DNA from: Pseudoalteromonas sp. 3D05
Lineage (GTDB): Bacteria > Pseudomonadota > Gammaproteobacteria > Enterobacterales > Alteromonadaceae
Reading direction: 5' to 3'
DNA length: 64,000 nt
Assembly (NCBI RefSeq): GCF_002723455.1
Contig: NZ_PDUS01000002.1
Coordinates: 346,398-410,397 of the forward strand
This document shows positions 53,368-62,293 of the stretch, one piece after another; positions within the stretch are counted from its first letter, which is position 1, and each line of letters begins with the position of its first letter. The position numbers were made by a program, and so were the translations under genes. Below the pieces are notes generated by a model that saw nothing but the letters and a program-made list of their open reading frames with translations, was not told where the DNA came from and ran no database searches.

Positions 53368-55243
53368 TATGTGCTCCAGTAGTGAGAACTGCACTGCTAA
53401 GCGCATCTAACGTTAGACTAATGTGTGCTTTTTCGGGGGTGATCGCGACTAATGCGGTTTGGTTTGCTTCAAGTAAATCAAGTAATTTGAACGTGCCTTG
53501 CTTATCATCAATCAGCGTACTCAGAGGTAGCTCAATCGTGGTGGCTGTTTGAGTATCTGCAAAATTGCTAACAACCCAAATTTGTTGCTGACCAATGCGT
53601 CGACTAAATGCAGCAACCTGATCACTGCCCTTTACGGTTAACGGTTGCATATCACCAGCAACAACTGCCGGGTGCTTACTCAATGCCATTACCGATTTAT
53701 AATATTCACGTAATTGGCTTTGCTCAGTGGTTAATGCGCCGCCATCAAACTTACCGTTATTCATCCACGCTTGATGCGCGGGGACGCCAATATAATCAAA
53801 AATACTGGTACGCGTTGGCTTACCAAAGCCTGCATCTTCTGAGCCGTCCTCGCCCACATCTTGACCAAAATACAACAATGTAGGTGCACGACTAATCAAG
53901 TGCGATACTACCAGTGCCGGTTTGCCTTTGGCTGCACTGCCCGCAAAGTCTGGGCTGGCGATACGTTGTTCGTCATGGTTTTCTAAAAAATGCAGCATGT
54001 GTTTTTCAATATCAGCCACTTTTTGCTGTGGTGCAAAAATGCTGTTTGCCGCTTGTTTACCTTGCATAACGCCTTTTAAGGTGTCGTAAAAACCTACTTT
54101 GTCGTAAAGGTAGTCCATTTTGCCTTGCTGAATATAAGGACGATACAAAGTCGGGTTGTATACCTCTGCTAACAAAAATGCGTTTGGGTTATGCATTTTG
54201 ATAGACGAGTTTAAAAAGCTCCAAAACTCTACAGGCACCATTTCGGCCATGTCATAACGAAAACCATCTACGCCTTTATCAAGCCAATACAACGTAATAT
54301 CACGGAATTTATACCAACTATTTGGCAAATCTTTATCTTGCCAAAATTCAAAATGAGCGCGTAAGTCTTTGTTCGCATAATCGCTTGGTAACGTTGGAAA
54401 ATCGTAACTGCCATCTGGCTTTACGCCGTAGTTCACTTTTACTGTTTCGTACCAATCGTTTATATCTGGTTTAGCTGCACGTGCGCCGTTTCCCGTCCAC
54501 TTAGCAGGTGTTTCATCAAATAAGTTATCTGCTAATGGATGCGGGTTACCATCGAGTACTTGGTAGCCTTCGCTGGTCGGTACTTGAAACGACTGCCCTG
54601 TTACATAGTAAAAGTTATTATCGCGAGTATATTCTACGCTGGTGTCATCTTGCTCACCAAAGTCTTTTACCCCAGCAGGCTTTGCTGTTGAGTGATAATC
54701 TCGCGCAACATGGTTTGGTACTATATCAATAATTACCTTCATGCCATGTTGATGGGTGCGCTCAATCAACGCTGAAAACTCTTCAAGGCGTCGCTCAGGG
54801 TTGATTGCTAAATCAGGATTTACATCGTAATAGTCTTTAATCGCATAGGGTGAGCCTGCACGCCCTTTTACTACATCTGGGTCATCTTGACTAATACCAT
54901 ACTGGCTATAATCGCCCACCAATGCGTGATGCAAGACACCGGTATACCAAATGTGAGTGGTTCCAAGCTCTTTAATGCCCGATAAGGCTGCATTATTAAA
55001 GTCACTAAACGTGCCTACACCATTTTGCTCTTTAGTGCCCCATGGCACATTCGCAGTCTGTGTATTACCAAATAAACGTGTAAAGACTTGGTATACAACC
55101 GGCTTGGTGTGCTCATTTACATGTTGCTTTGGCGCTGGTTCATCTGTTTTTGTGTCGGGCTGTTCAGAGCAACCCGCTAACAGCAAACTACTGGCAAGTA
55201 ACCAAGAGCCATACTTAATTGTGCTTGTTGTGTGTGTTGTCAT
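53357..55243 (-). CDS. GH13 alpha-amylase-family enzyme, lipoprotein
   Basis: A 628-residue glycoside hydrolase with a lipoprotein signal (LLAGC, Cys about 25). It has a (beta/alpha)8 barrel with the four GH13 regions: DIVPNH, GFRYDMAEM (nucleophile Asp about 327), LLAEVYNP (acid Glu about 356) and LENHDEQR (transition-state Asp about 420). The C-terminal beta domain ends near 620. It cuts internal alpha-1,4 bonds of starch-type glucans at the cell envelope. First gene of its unit, with the operator TGCATACGTATTCA 100 bp upstream of its start. Confidence 0.94.
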   Translation of the reverse strand: MTTHTTSTIKYGSWLLASSLLLAGCSEQPDTKTDEPAPKQHVNEHTKPVVYQVFTRLFGNTQTANVPWGTKEQNGVGTFSDFNNAALSGIKELGTTHIWYTGVLHHALVGDYSQYGISQDDPDVVKGRAGSPYAIKDYYDVNPDLAINPERRLEEFSALIERTHQHGMKVIIDIVPNHVARDYHSTAKPAGVKDFGEQDDTSVEYTRDNNFYYVTGQSFQVPTSEGYQVLDGNPHPLADNLFDETPAKWTGNGARAAKPDINDWYETVKVNYGVKPDGSYDFPTLPSDYANKDLRAHFEFWQDKDLPNSWYKFRDITLYWLDKGVDGFRYDMAEMVPVEFWSFLNSSIKMHNPNAFLLAEVYNPTLYRPYIQQGKMDYLYDKVGFYDTLKGVMQGKQAANSIFAPQQKVADIEKHMLHFLENHDEQRIASPDFAGSAAKGKPALVVSHLISRAPTLLYFGQDVGEDGSEDAGFGKPTRTSIFDYIGVPAHQAWMNNGKFDGGALTTEQSQLREYYKSVMALSKHPAVVAGDMQPLTVKGSDQVAAFSRRIGQQQIWVVSNFADTQTATTIELPLSTLIDDKQGTFKLLDLLEANQTALVAITPEKAHISLTLDALSSAVLTTGAHNER

Positions 55244-55342
55244 AATCTTCTTATTTAATCAGAAGGCTTAACAAGAGTTCATTAAGCCGTCATTTTATTT
55301 TACCTATGATACTAATGTGAACAGCCGCTGACTGACAGCACT

Positions 55343-55356
55343 TGCATACGTATTCA
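55343..55356. promoter_or_regulatory. Operator upstream of the amylase-MFS-GH15 unit
   Basis: TGCATACGTATTCA, a near-perfect palindrome with central CG of LacI type, present also at 61727 (identical) and 62150 (perfect palindrome). All three lie about 100-145 bp before alpha-glucan genes. Confidence 0.85.
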
Positions 55357-55358
55357 CC

Positions 55359-57215
55359 CTATTCAATCACCAATACCAGAGCACTCATTGCAGGGATTGA
55401 GATGGGCTTGTTTAACCTGACTGCTTGCTTTGTAAAAAGAGCCTGCGCTTGCTTTTTACCTGCAAGTACTTCATTCATGTAGTCCAGTGACCACGATTTG
55501 GTCTGCGTATTTTTGTTTAAAAGTACGAGTACGGTTTGTTGCTCGCTTATTCTGGCATAACTATATACGCCATTTTTAGGGCTGAAATGAGTGAGTTTAC
55601 CTTTGCTTAACGCGGGGCTATTTTTTCTAAAGTTTAGCAATGTGGTGATAGTTTGCTGCATTTCAATTTGATCGCTATTTAAGCCTTGGCCCGTGAACGC
55701 GTTCGCTTTTTGCCCTTCAAATCCTCCTGGAAAATCGATGCGTATATCACCATGGTCGTTACTACCCGTGTTATCGAGCAGTATTTCTGTACCGTAATAC
55801 ATTTGCGCAATTCCCCGAGTCGTTAACAGCAAGGTCATCGCCATTTTTGTTTTGGCAAGATCTTGCCCAAGTTCTGTGTATACGCGGCTCATATCATGGT
55901 TATCCGCAAACACAAGTAAGTTATCAGGGTTGGGGTATAAAAAGTCATTCGCCAGTGACTGGTACACTTTCACCCAGCCCGTATTCCAGCTTTCTTGTTC
56001 ATTAAGCGCTTGAATAACTGACTCTTGCAATGCAAAGTCCATCACACTGGGTAAACTCGATGTATACCCATCATTATTCACTTTGCCTGCTTGCCAATAA
56101 GACGCAATAGCTGGGTTGGATGTCCACTCCTCGCCTACGATATTAAAGGCAGGGTATTCGGTCATGATTGCTTTAGTCCAATCGGCTAAAAATGCCTTGT
56201 CGGAATAGGAATAGGTATCCACCCTAATCCCACTTAAGTCAGCATATTCAATCCACCAAATCGCATTTTGAATAAGGTAGGTTGCTAATAAAGGCTGGCG
56301 TTGATTTAAATCTGGCATGGTTGATACAAACCAACCATCATTAAACTGTCGCTTATCGAACTCACTTGCGTGTGGGTCTTGGATCGTTTGACGTGCGTGA
56401 CTAGTGGCATTTTTACCGTCTGCAAATTCGCCATTGAAGTTAATCCAATCTGACGTTGGTTTATCTGTCATCCACACATGCTCTGAGCCAAAATGGTTCA
56501 GCACTAAGTCCATCACTAAACCGATACCATGTTGCTTCGCATTAGATGATAATTCCCTATAAAGTTCATTCGAGCCCATACGTGGATCTATAGTGTAAAA
56601 ATCGGTAATGGCGTAGCCATGGTATGAATAACTGGGCATATCGTTTTCAAGCGGCGGGGTTAGCCATAATTGCGTAACACCCAACTCATCTAAGTAGGGT
56701 AGCGCGTTAATAATACCTTGAATGTCACCTCCGTGGCGCCCGCCACGTTCTGCTGGTTTGGCAGCTTCTTTCATACCTTTGACGGTATCGTTACTCGTAT
56801 CGCCATTGGCAAAACGATCTGGGTTAATTAAGTAGATTGTATCGCCGCTATCAAACCCTTGACGTTCTGCGCTTTGCTTGTTGCGTGCTAATAGCGGGTA
56901 TTTAAATTGATCGCCTGCTTGATTTTTAAAAAGTAAGTTGCCCGGCTTGGCACTTGGGCTAATATCAAGATCTATAAATAAATAATTTGCGTTATCCGTT
57001 TTGGTAATGCCTTTTAACTTAACGCCCGGGTATGGCACGAGTTGCCAGTGTTGTTTTGCAACCTCATTTTCATGCAGCATAATTTGTAATGTGCTGTTTT
57101 GCATGCCAACCCACCAGTTTTCTGGCGAAATAGATAACGCATTGGCGCTCAAAGTTGTGCCCAAGCAGGCTGTTATAAAGGTGCTTGCGATAAATTTGCG
57201 GAGAGTCTTTTTCAT
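55359..57215 (-). CDS. Periplasmic cyclomaltodextrinase/neopullulanase-like GH13
   Basis: A 618-residue enzyme with a cleavable signal peptide (SANA), an N-terminal cyclomaltodextrinase-type beta domain (about 27-120: SPENWWVGMQNSTLQIMLH), a GH13 barrel and a C-terminal beta domain. Catalytic regions: DLVLNHFG, GIRVDTYSY (nucleophile Asp about 331), IVGEEWT (acid about 358) and FADNHDMSR (about 437). The domain order is that of SusA-type neopullulanases, which degrade imported maltodextrins in the periplasm. It starts two bases after the halogenase stop and lies in its unit. Confidence 0.93.
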   Translation of the reverse strand: MKKTLRKFIASTFITACLGTTLSANALSISPENWWVGMQNSTLQIMLHENEVAKQHWQLVPYPGVKLKGITKTDNANYLFIDLDISPSAKPGNLLFKNQAGDQFKYPLLARNKQSAERQGFDSGDTIYLINPDRFANGDTSNDTVKGMKEAAKPAERGGRHGGDIQGIINALPYLDELGVTQLWLTPPLENDMPSYSYHGYAITDFYTIDPRMGSNELYRELSSNAKQHGIGLVMDLVLNHFGSEHVWMTDKPTSDWINFNGEFADGKNATSHARQTIQDPHASEFDKRQFNDGWFVSTMPDLNQRQPLLATYLIQNAIWWIEYADLSGIRVDTYSYSDKAFLADWTKAIMTEYPAFNIVGEEWTSNPAIASYWQAGKVNNDGYTSSLPSVMDFALQESVIQALNEQESWNTGWVKVYQSLANDFLYPNPDNLLVFADNHDMSRVYTELGQDLAKTKMAMTLLLTTRGIAQMYYGTEILLDNTGSNDHGDIRIDFPGGFEGQKANAFTGQGLNSDQIEMQQTITTLLNFRKNSPALSKGKLTHFSPKNGVYSYARISEQQTVLVLLNKNTQTKSWSLDYMNEVLAGKKQAQALFTKQAVRLNKPISIPAMSALVLVIE

Positions 57216-57216
57216 C

Positions 57217-58716
57217 TTAATTATTTTTCATCCGTAGTAAAAAGTCACTGTGACTAGGAAGTTGCTCAACAGTGCCGTTAATTAACGTTTTTAAGCTGCT
57301 AAATAACTCGCTGAGTTGGTCATCACTTAATGCACTTGCAAGTGCAGAATAGTCGTTTGCTTCAAGCCCTTGCCCTATCATCACCTGTTGCCAAGCGATT
57401 TGCGCAAACAGCTCGTCATCTTCACGTATAATTTTGCCAGTCGCTTTAAATAAATCGATTTTCTTTTGCAGTGAATCTGGAATACTCATTTGCTTACATT
57501 GACGCCAAAAAGCGCTGTCGGTCCGTTCGGTTAATTTGTAATGCAGAATAATGAAATCACGAATGCGTTCAATTTCAGTTTGGCTTTGTTGGTTAAATGT
57601 CTCGACTAAGCTGTCATCAATTCCGTTATGTGGAAAAAGCTTAATTAAACGAATAGCCGCGGTTTGGATTAAATGAATACTGGTTGATTCTAACGGCTCT
57701 AAAAACCCGCTTGATAAACCCACAGACACCACATTTTTATGCCACTGTTTACGACGACGCCCTGTTTTAAATCGAATAACTCTCGGCTCAGTAATAGGCT
57801 CGCCAGGAAGATTTTCTAATAATCGTTGTTTTGCCTGTTCATCAGTAATGTGACGGCTTGAAAACACCAAGCCATTACCAACTCGGTGCTGTAGTGGTAT
57901 TTGCCACTGCCAACCAGCATCGTGCGCAATAGAACGGGTATAAGGCACAGGCTCAGCTGCTCTTTTTGTTTGTACTGCAATAGCGCTATCGCAAGGGAGC
58001 CAATGAGACCAATCTTCAAAGCCTGTATTGAGGGTTTGTTCAATCAACAAAGCGCGCAGCCCAGTACAATCGATAAATAAGTCACCGGTAACTGTTTGGC
58101 CATCTTCAAGTGCAAGCGCCGTAATAAAGCCTGTGTTTTGACATTGCTCAACTTGGGCTATTTTACCTTCAATTCGGTTAACGCCCCGTGATATTGAAAG
58201 CGATTTTAAATACTCGCCATACAGTGTGGCATCAAAATGATAGGCGTAATTTAAACCGGTCAATTGTGTGTTAGGTATGTGTTGAAGATGAGTAAACTTA
58301 TGCTGTTTTGCAGCTTGGTAGTTAAGGGAGAAATCCCAAAAATCAGAGGCTGTGCCTTGCTGTTTGGCTCTTAACCAAAAATGATAAAATTCACAAAACG
58401 GAAAGTCTTTGCCAATATCGCCAAAAGCATGCATGTATGCGTGCTTTTGTGAACGCCAGTTTTCAAATTCGATCCCCAATTTAATGGTTGCTTGAGTTGC
58501 TTTAATAAACTCGTTTTCTCGAATACCTAGCGCGGCATTTAAATGAAGAATGGGCGGTATACTCGCCTCGCCTACGCCCACGGTGCCAATGTGATCTGAT
58601 TCAACAAGGGTAATGTTAACAACTTTGCCGAGCACTTTATTAAGTAGCGCTGCGGTGATCCACCCAGCAGTACCACCACCCGCTATTACCACGTCTTTTA
58701 TTTGTTTATTTTTCAT
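57217..58716 (-). CDS. Flavin-dependent (tryptophan-type) halogenase-like protein
   Basis: A 499-residue FAD-dependent halogenase-family protein. The FAD motif is GGGTAGW (13-19), the substrate/hypohalous-acid Lys is at position 79 (ATIKLGI) as in PrnA and RebH, WQWQIP (269-274) is the WxWxIP motif that separates halogenases from monooxygenases, and the LEPLESTS segment carries the conserved Glu and Ser. A separate flavin reductase would be needed. It lies between a TonB receptor and the GH13 gene in a glycan locus, where such genes are found repeatedly in Alteromonadales, Xanthomonas and Caulobacter relatives; whether it halogenates anything is unknown. Confidence 0.9.
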   Translation of the reverse strand: MKNKQIKDVVIAGGGTAGWITAALLNKVLGKVVNITLVESDHIGTVGVGEASIPPILHLNAALGIRENEFIKATQATIKLGIEFENWRSQKHAYMHAFGDIGKDFPFCEFYHFWLRAKQQGTASDFWDFSLNYQAAKQHKFTHLQHIPNTQLTGLNYAYHFDATLYGEYLKSLSISRGVNRIEGKIAQVEQCQNTGFITALALEDGQTVTGDLFIDCTGLRALLIEQTLNTGFEDWSHWLPCDSAIAVQTKRAAEPVPYTRSIAHDAGWQWQIPLQHRVGNGLVFSSRHITDEQAKQRLLENLPGEPITEPRVIRFKTGRRRKQWHKNVVSVGLSSGFLEPLESTSIHLIQTAAIRLIKLFPHNGIDDSLVETFNQQSQTEIERIRDFIILHYKLTERTDSAFWRQCKQMSIPDSLQKKIDLFKATGKIIREDDELFAQIAWQQVMIGQGLEANDYSALASALSDDQLSELFSSLKTLINGTVEQLPSHSDFLLRMKNN

Positions 58717-58755
58717 AGCCCCTGCTCCACTTGTTTTTGCTTAAGTGTAGTCGAT

Positions 58756-58794
58756 ATAAAAAAGCCCTTGTAAAACAATTCACAAGGGCTTTTC
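58756..58794 (-). terminator. Strong hairpin between the TonB receptor and halogenase genes
   Basis: An 11-bp stem (AAAGCCCTTGT/ACAAGGGCTTT) with a 10-base loop and a T run on the minus strand, 15 bases past the receptor stop. It is a good intrinsic terminator inside what otherwise looks like one transcription unit, so it probably lowers expression of the two downstream genes. Confidence 0.85.
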
Positions 58795-58808
58795 AACGCT
58801 AAAGATTA

Positions 58809-61595
58809 TTATAGCTTGTAACTAAAGCCTAACAAGAATGTACGACCGTAGTCTTGGTAATCACGTACTTGCAGTGCATTGTCACCTTGTAGTGTGGTGA
58901 ACGGTTCTTCAGTAATATTTTGTACTTGGAATGTCACATTTAAGCCTTCTAGGCTTTCGACACCAGCTTCACCAAAGTCATAGCCAATTTGTGCATCCCA
59001 AATTGTTTCGCCTTCAATATCAACCTGAGTAGCGGCAAGACCTAAACCATTCACGTTACCTTTAAAGTCACTACGTTTACGCATGCTGGTACGTGCTTGG
59101 AAGCCGTTACGCTCAAAGTACACTGTCAGGCTATCAATTTGGTCAGATAAACCAACAAGTTCGTATGGTTGACCGTTTTGATTTTCAACATCTTGTTCAA
59201 TACCAGTGTGACTAGCAATTAAACCAAAGCCATCTAGTGACGAGTGAAACATGTTAAATGGTAACGCCAGTGAAAGCTCGTAACCCCACAGGTCACCGCC
59301 GCCGCCATTGACTTTACCAGAACCTGAACCTGTGGAGCTTGCTGGTATTTCGCCGGTTGCTGGGTTTGCAACACCTGACATGTCAACTTCGTAATTACCG
59401 TCAAATATCCATTGCGTGATGTCTTTATAGAAAACTGCAGCAGAGAAATAACCTTCGGCATTAAAGTAGTTTTCATAACTTACATCGAAACCTGTGGCTT
59501 CTTTTGGTTCAAGCTTAGGGTTACCGCCTGAAATATTCCAGAAATTACCGTTATCATCTGGCTGTTGCGAGTAAGATGCATTAATCGACGAATTCATGTC
59601 ATTTAATAGCGCACGAGAAATAGTTTTTGCTGCACCAAAACGCACCGTTTGCTCTTCATCAATTGCGAAAGATAAGTTAAGGCTCGGTAAAATATGGCTG
59701 TAATCATGGCTAACATCTGTAGGTGATACTACCACTAAACCGTCTACCGTGTTTGCTGCTGAGCCTTGTGAAGACTGTTCAGTCTTAACATAGCGCACAC
59801 CAATGTTACCTGTTACAGGGATTGAACCAAGTTCAGCATTTATATCAGCTTGCGCGAAGAATGCTGTTACCTTTTCTTGCACTGTCCACGATTGCGTTTT
59901 GTGTTTTTGGTCTGTTAGGCTCTCTTGCAATAGGTCATAGTAACCGTCATTCACAAGCCCTCTTGTGTCATAAGCAATCATGTCGCCCATGCCGATAAAA
60001 TCAAGACTGGCTGAACCTAAACGGTATTGCTCAGGCACTGACATCATGCCAGGGTTTGACAATGAAAAGTCTTTCAATGTTAAGAAATAACCTTCAGACA
60101 GTTTTGACTTTTCACGATCACGGTATGACATACCAAATTTAATGGTGCTTACATATGCGTTATCAAGCATCTTACTGGCAGCAAGCTTAAGGGTTGTCAG
60201 CTCATCATTGATTTTTGGCGCGTTAATAAAGCCATCTTGTGCTGTATTCTGGTATGGCGTGTCAGTTAAACCATACTTGTCATTAAGTGCGGCACTTGCA
60301 CCCCATGATAATGGTCCACCTAATTGCATTAAGCTATAGTCACTGTAATCTAACTCATGTGAAAACTGTGCACCTGTGTTTCCGCCGTCAAACGCATAAC
60401 CAATGTTGTCAGCTACACCATTAGCATCACCGCGACCTGTGCCTGAATAACTTTCAATACTCCACAACTGACGCTCTACTTCTGAGCGGCTTATATCAAA
60501 CTCAGTGCTCCAGTCATCGTTTAGGTCATATTTAACATTAAAACCAAATTGCGTTAAATCTGCTTTTCTTTCTTGGTGATCGTTACGAACAACAACTCGT
60601 TGTCCTTGCGTTAATGCACTTGTGATAAAACCTGTTTCTGCGTCAACGGTTGTTGAAGCTGGGTCAATTGAACCTTGGCCCCATGCAAATGGAACTTCAA
60701 TACCACGTAGGATTTGTTCATCTGAGAAATCAATGTATAACGCGTCAAACGTCATGTTTAAGCGATCTGTTGGTGCAGCTTCAAGTACTAACATGGCTGA
60801 ATCACGTTCAAGCGTTGAAGAACGTACATACGGTTTTGCACCACCGAGGATAGAATATGATTGACCATCATCGCCAGTAAAATCAGGGTAACCCCATGAG
60901 TTCCAACGCTTCTCTTGGTTTGGTGAACTCATTTTGTTATAAGCAAATGCAACACCGAACGTATCATCTGCAAACTGGTCAATGTATGAAACCGTGCCAC
61001 GATAACCTTGATCATCGCCGTCTGGGTTTAGCTTATCAAAGCCTGTTTGCTCTAGCTGACCATTAAACATGATGACTCGCTCACCTTTACTTAAAGGTTT
61101 TACGGTTTGCATGTCGATTACACCAGCAATACCTTCTGCCTCAATGCTCGCGCTTGGTGTTTTATATACGGTTACACCGCTCATTATTTCTGATGGGTAA
61201 AGGTCAAACTCAACGCCACGGTTATCACCAATCGACACTTGCTCACGACCATTAAAGGTTGTTGCACTTTCGTTTTCGCTGAAACCACGCACACTAACAC
61301 GGCTAGCACGACCATCAAGGCGCTGCGCCGTTAAACCCGGTAAGCGAGCAATTGATTCTGCAATCGACGAATCTGGTAATTTACCGATATCTTCTGCAGA
61401 GATAGATTCAACTACTTCTGATGAAAAACGCTTTGTATTGATTGATTCAACAACACTGCCACGAAAACCTTTAATTTCTATGACTTCGACATCATTATTT
61501 GCTGTTGATTGCTCTTCTTGTGCGTATGAAGCGAAACTGCTAATACCTGCTGTTGCAAGTGCAATTGTTAATATACTTGGTTTGAACATAGACAT
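58809..61595 (-). CDS. TonB-dependent receptor, MalA-like maltodextrin uptake
   Basis: A 928-residue outer-membrane receptor with signal peptide (to about residue 25), TonB-box-like EVIEIKGFRGSV, plug domain with SISAEDIGKLPDSSIAESIARLPG, VSVRGFSENESATTFNGREQVS and GVIDMQTVKPL, and a beta-barrel ending in the aromatic strand FLLGFSYKL. The sequence belongs to the Caulobacter-type subgroup (typified by maltodextrin receptor MalA), commonly paired with alpha-glucan enzymes. It would bring maltodextrins into the periplasm for the downstream GH13. The operator TGCATACGTATTCA lies about 130 bp upstream. Confidence 0.93.
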   Translation of the reverse strand: MSMFKPSILTIALATAGISSFASYAQEEQSTANNDVEVIEIKGFRGSVVESINTKRFSSEVVESISAEDIGKLPDSSIAESIARLPGLTAQRLDGRASRVSVRGFSENESATTFNGREQVSIGDNRGVEFDLYPSEIMSGVTVYKTPSASIEAEGIAGVIDMQTVKPLSKGERVIMFNGQLEQTGFDKLNPDGDDQGYRGTVSYIDQFADDTFGVAFAYNKMSSPNQEKRWNSWGYPDFTGDDGQSYSILGGAKPYVRSSTLERDSAMLVLEAAPTDRLNMTFDALYIDFSDEQILRGIEVPFAWGQGSIDPASTTVDAETGFITSALTQGQRVVVRNDHQERKADLTQFGFNVKYDLNDDWSTEFDISRSEVERQLWSIESYSGTGRGDANGVADNIGYAFDGGNTGAQFSHELDYSDYSLMQLGGPLSWGASAALNDKYGLTDTPYQNTAQDGFINAPKINDELTTLKLAASKMLDNAYVSTIKFGMSYRDREKSKLSEGYFLTLKDFSLSNPGMMSVPEQYRLGSASLDFIGMGDMIAYDTRGLVNDGYYDLLQESLTDQKHKTQSWTVQEKVTAFFAQADINAELGSIPVTGNIGVRYVKTEQSSQGSAANTVDGLVVVSPTDVSHDYSHILPSLNLSFAIDEEQTVRFGAAKTISRALLNDMNSSINASYSQQPDDNGNFWNISGGNPKLEPKEATGFDVSYENYFNAEGYFSAAVFYKDITQWIFDGNYEVDMSGVANPATGEIPASSTGSGSGKVNGGGGDLWGYELSLALPFNMFHSSLDGFGLIASHTGIEQDVENQNGQPYELVGLSDQIDSLTVYFERNGFQARTSMRKRSDFKGNVNGLGLAATQVDIEGETIWDAQIGYDFGEAGVESLEGLNVTFQVQNITEEPFTTLQGDNALQVRDYQDYGRTFLLGFSYKL

Positions 61596-61726
61596 GATGT
61601 TTTCCCGTTACCCATATTTTGTATTACCAACGTTATTCACTGCTTGTGATAGAAGCGAGCGACTCATTGGCTGATTTTGTTGTCAGGATGAATATTAACG
61701 CTCGCCTTATTTTATTAACAACTTTA

Positions 61727-61740
61727 TGCATACGTATTCA
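61727..61740. promoter_or_regulatory. Operator upstream of the TonB receptor unit
   Basis: TGCATACGTATTCA, identical to the copy at 55343; lies 132 bp before the receptor start. Confidence 0.85.
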
Positions 61741-62149
61741 GGTTAGTGCAAAACCACTTCTTTTAACAAAAATTTCACAAAAATCAAGTCAACACATTGT
61801 TTTTATGGGAATAAAAAATAAATATAATGGTGCAGCCTAAATAAAAACTAATTTCCTCGTTCTGAATCCCTTGTGCCTGCTAGATGAACACCTAAGGCAT
61901 TCATTTCCAACAAAGTCGCTTATTAGTCGACTTACGCAGCCCGAACATTTTAACCACAGCTAATTGGTAAGACCATTTCTTTTTGCACCAACAACTAGCA
62001 AACCCTTTTAAAATCGCACCAAGTTGGAAATGCCCTATTGTTAATAGTTTTATTTAACAAATTGGTAAGTTTTCACAAAACATTAATATGTCTCTTTTAA
62101 TTATGAAATTTAAGTGCGCTTACTTGCACACTTTGAATCTATTTACCAT
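61741..62149. other. Divergent intergenic region with an inverted repeat
   Basis: No gene is seen. Between the two operators are imperfect inverted repeats AGGCATTCATTTCCAAC (about 61895-61911) and GTTGGAAATGCCCT (62023-62036) 110 bp apart, which could be the ends of another small MITE-like element. The remainder is AT-rich promoter DNA. Confidence 0.45.
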
Positions 62150-62163
62150 GCATACGTATGCAG
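62150..62163. promoter_or_regulatory. Operator upstream of the alpha-glucosidase
   Basis: TGCATACGTATGCA, a perfect 14-bp palindrome and the best copy of the three sites; 131 bp before the gene start. Confidence 0.88.
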
Positions 62164-62293
62164 TCTTTTTACACTCTTGTGACCTTCACGTATGCTTTTT
62201 AAAAATAACGTGGCGAAGTAGTAGCCACATATAAGATTGACGTAATCACTACGACAAATGTGGTGAAGCAGCATTGTCACGATGGAGAAAAGC

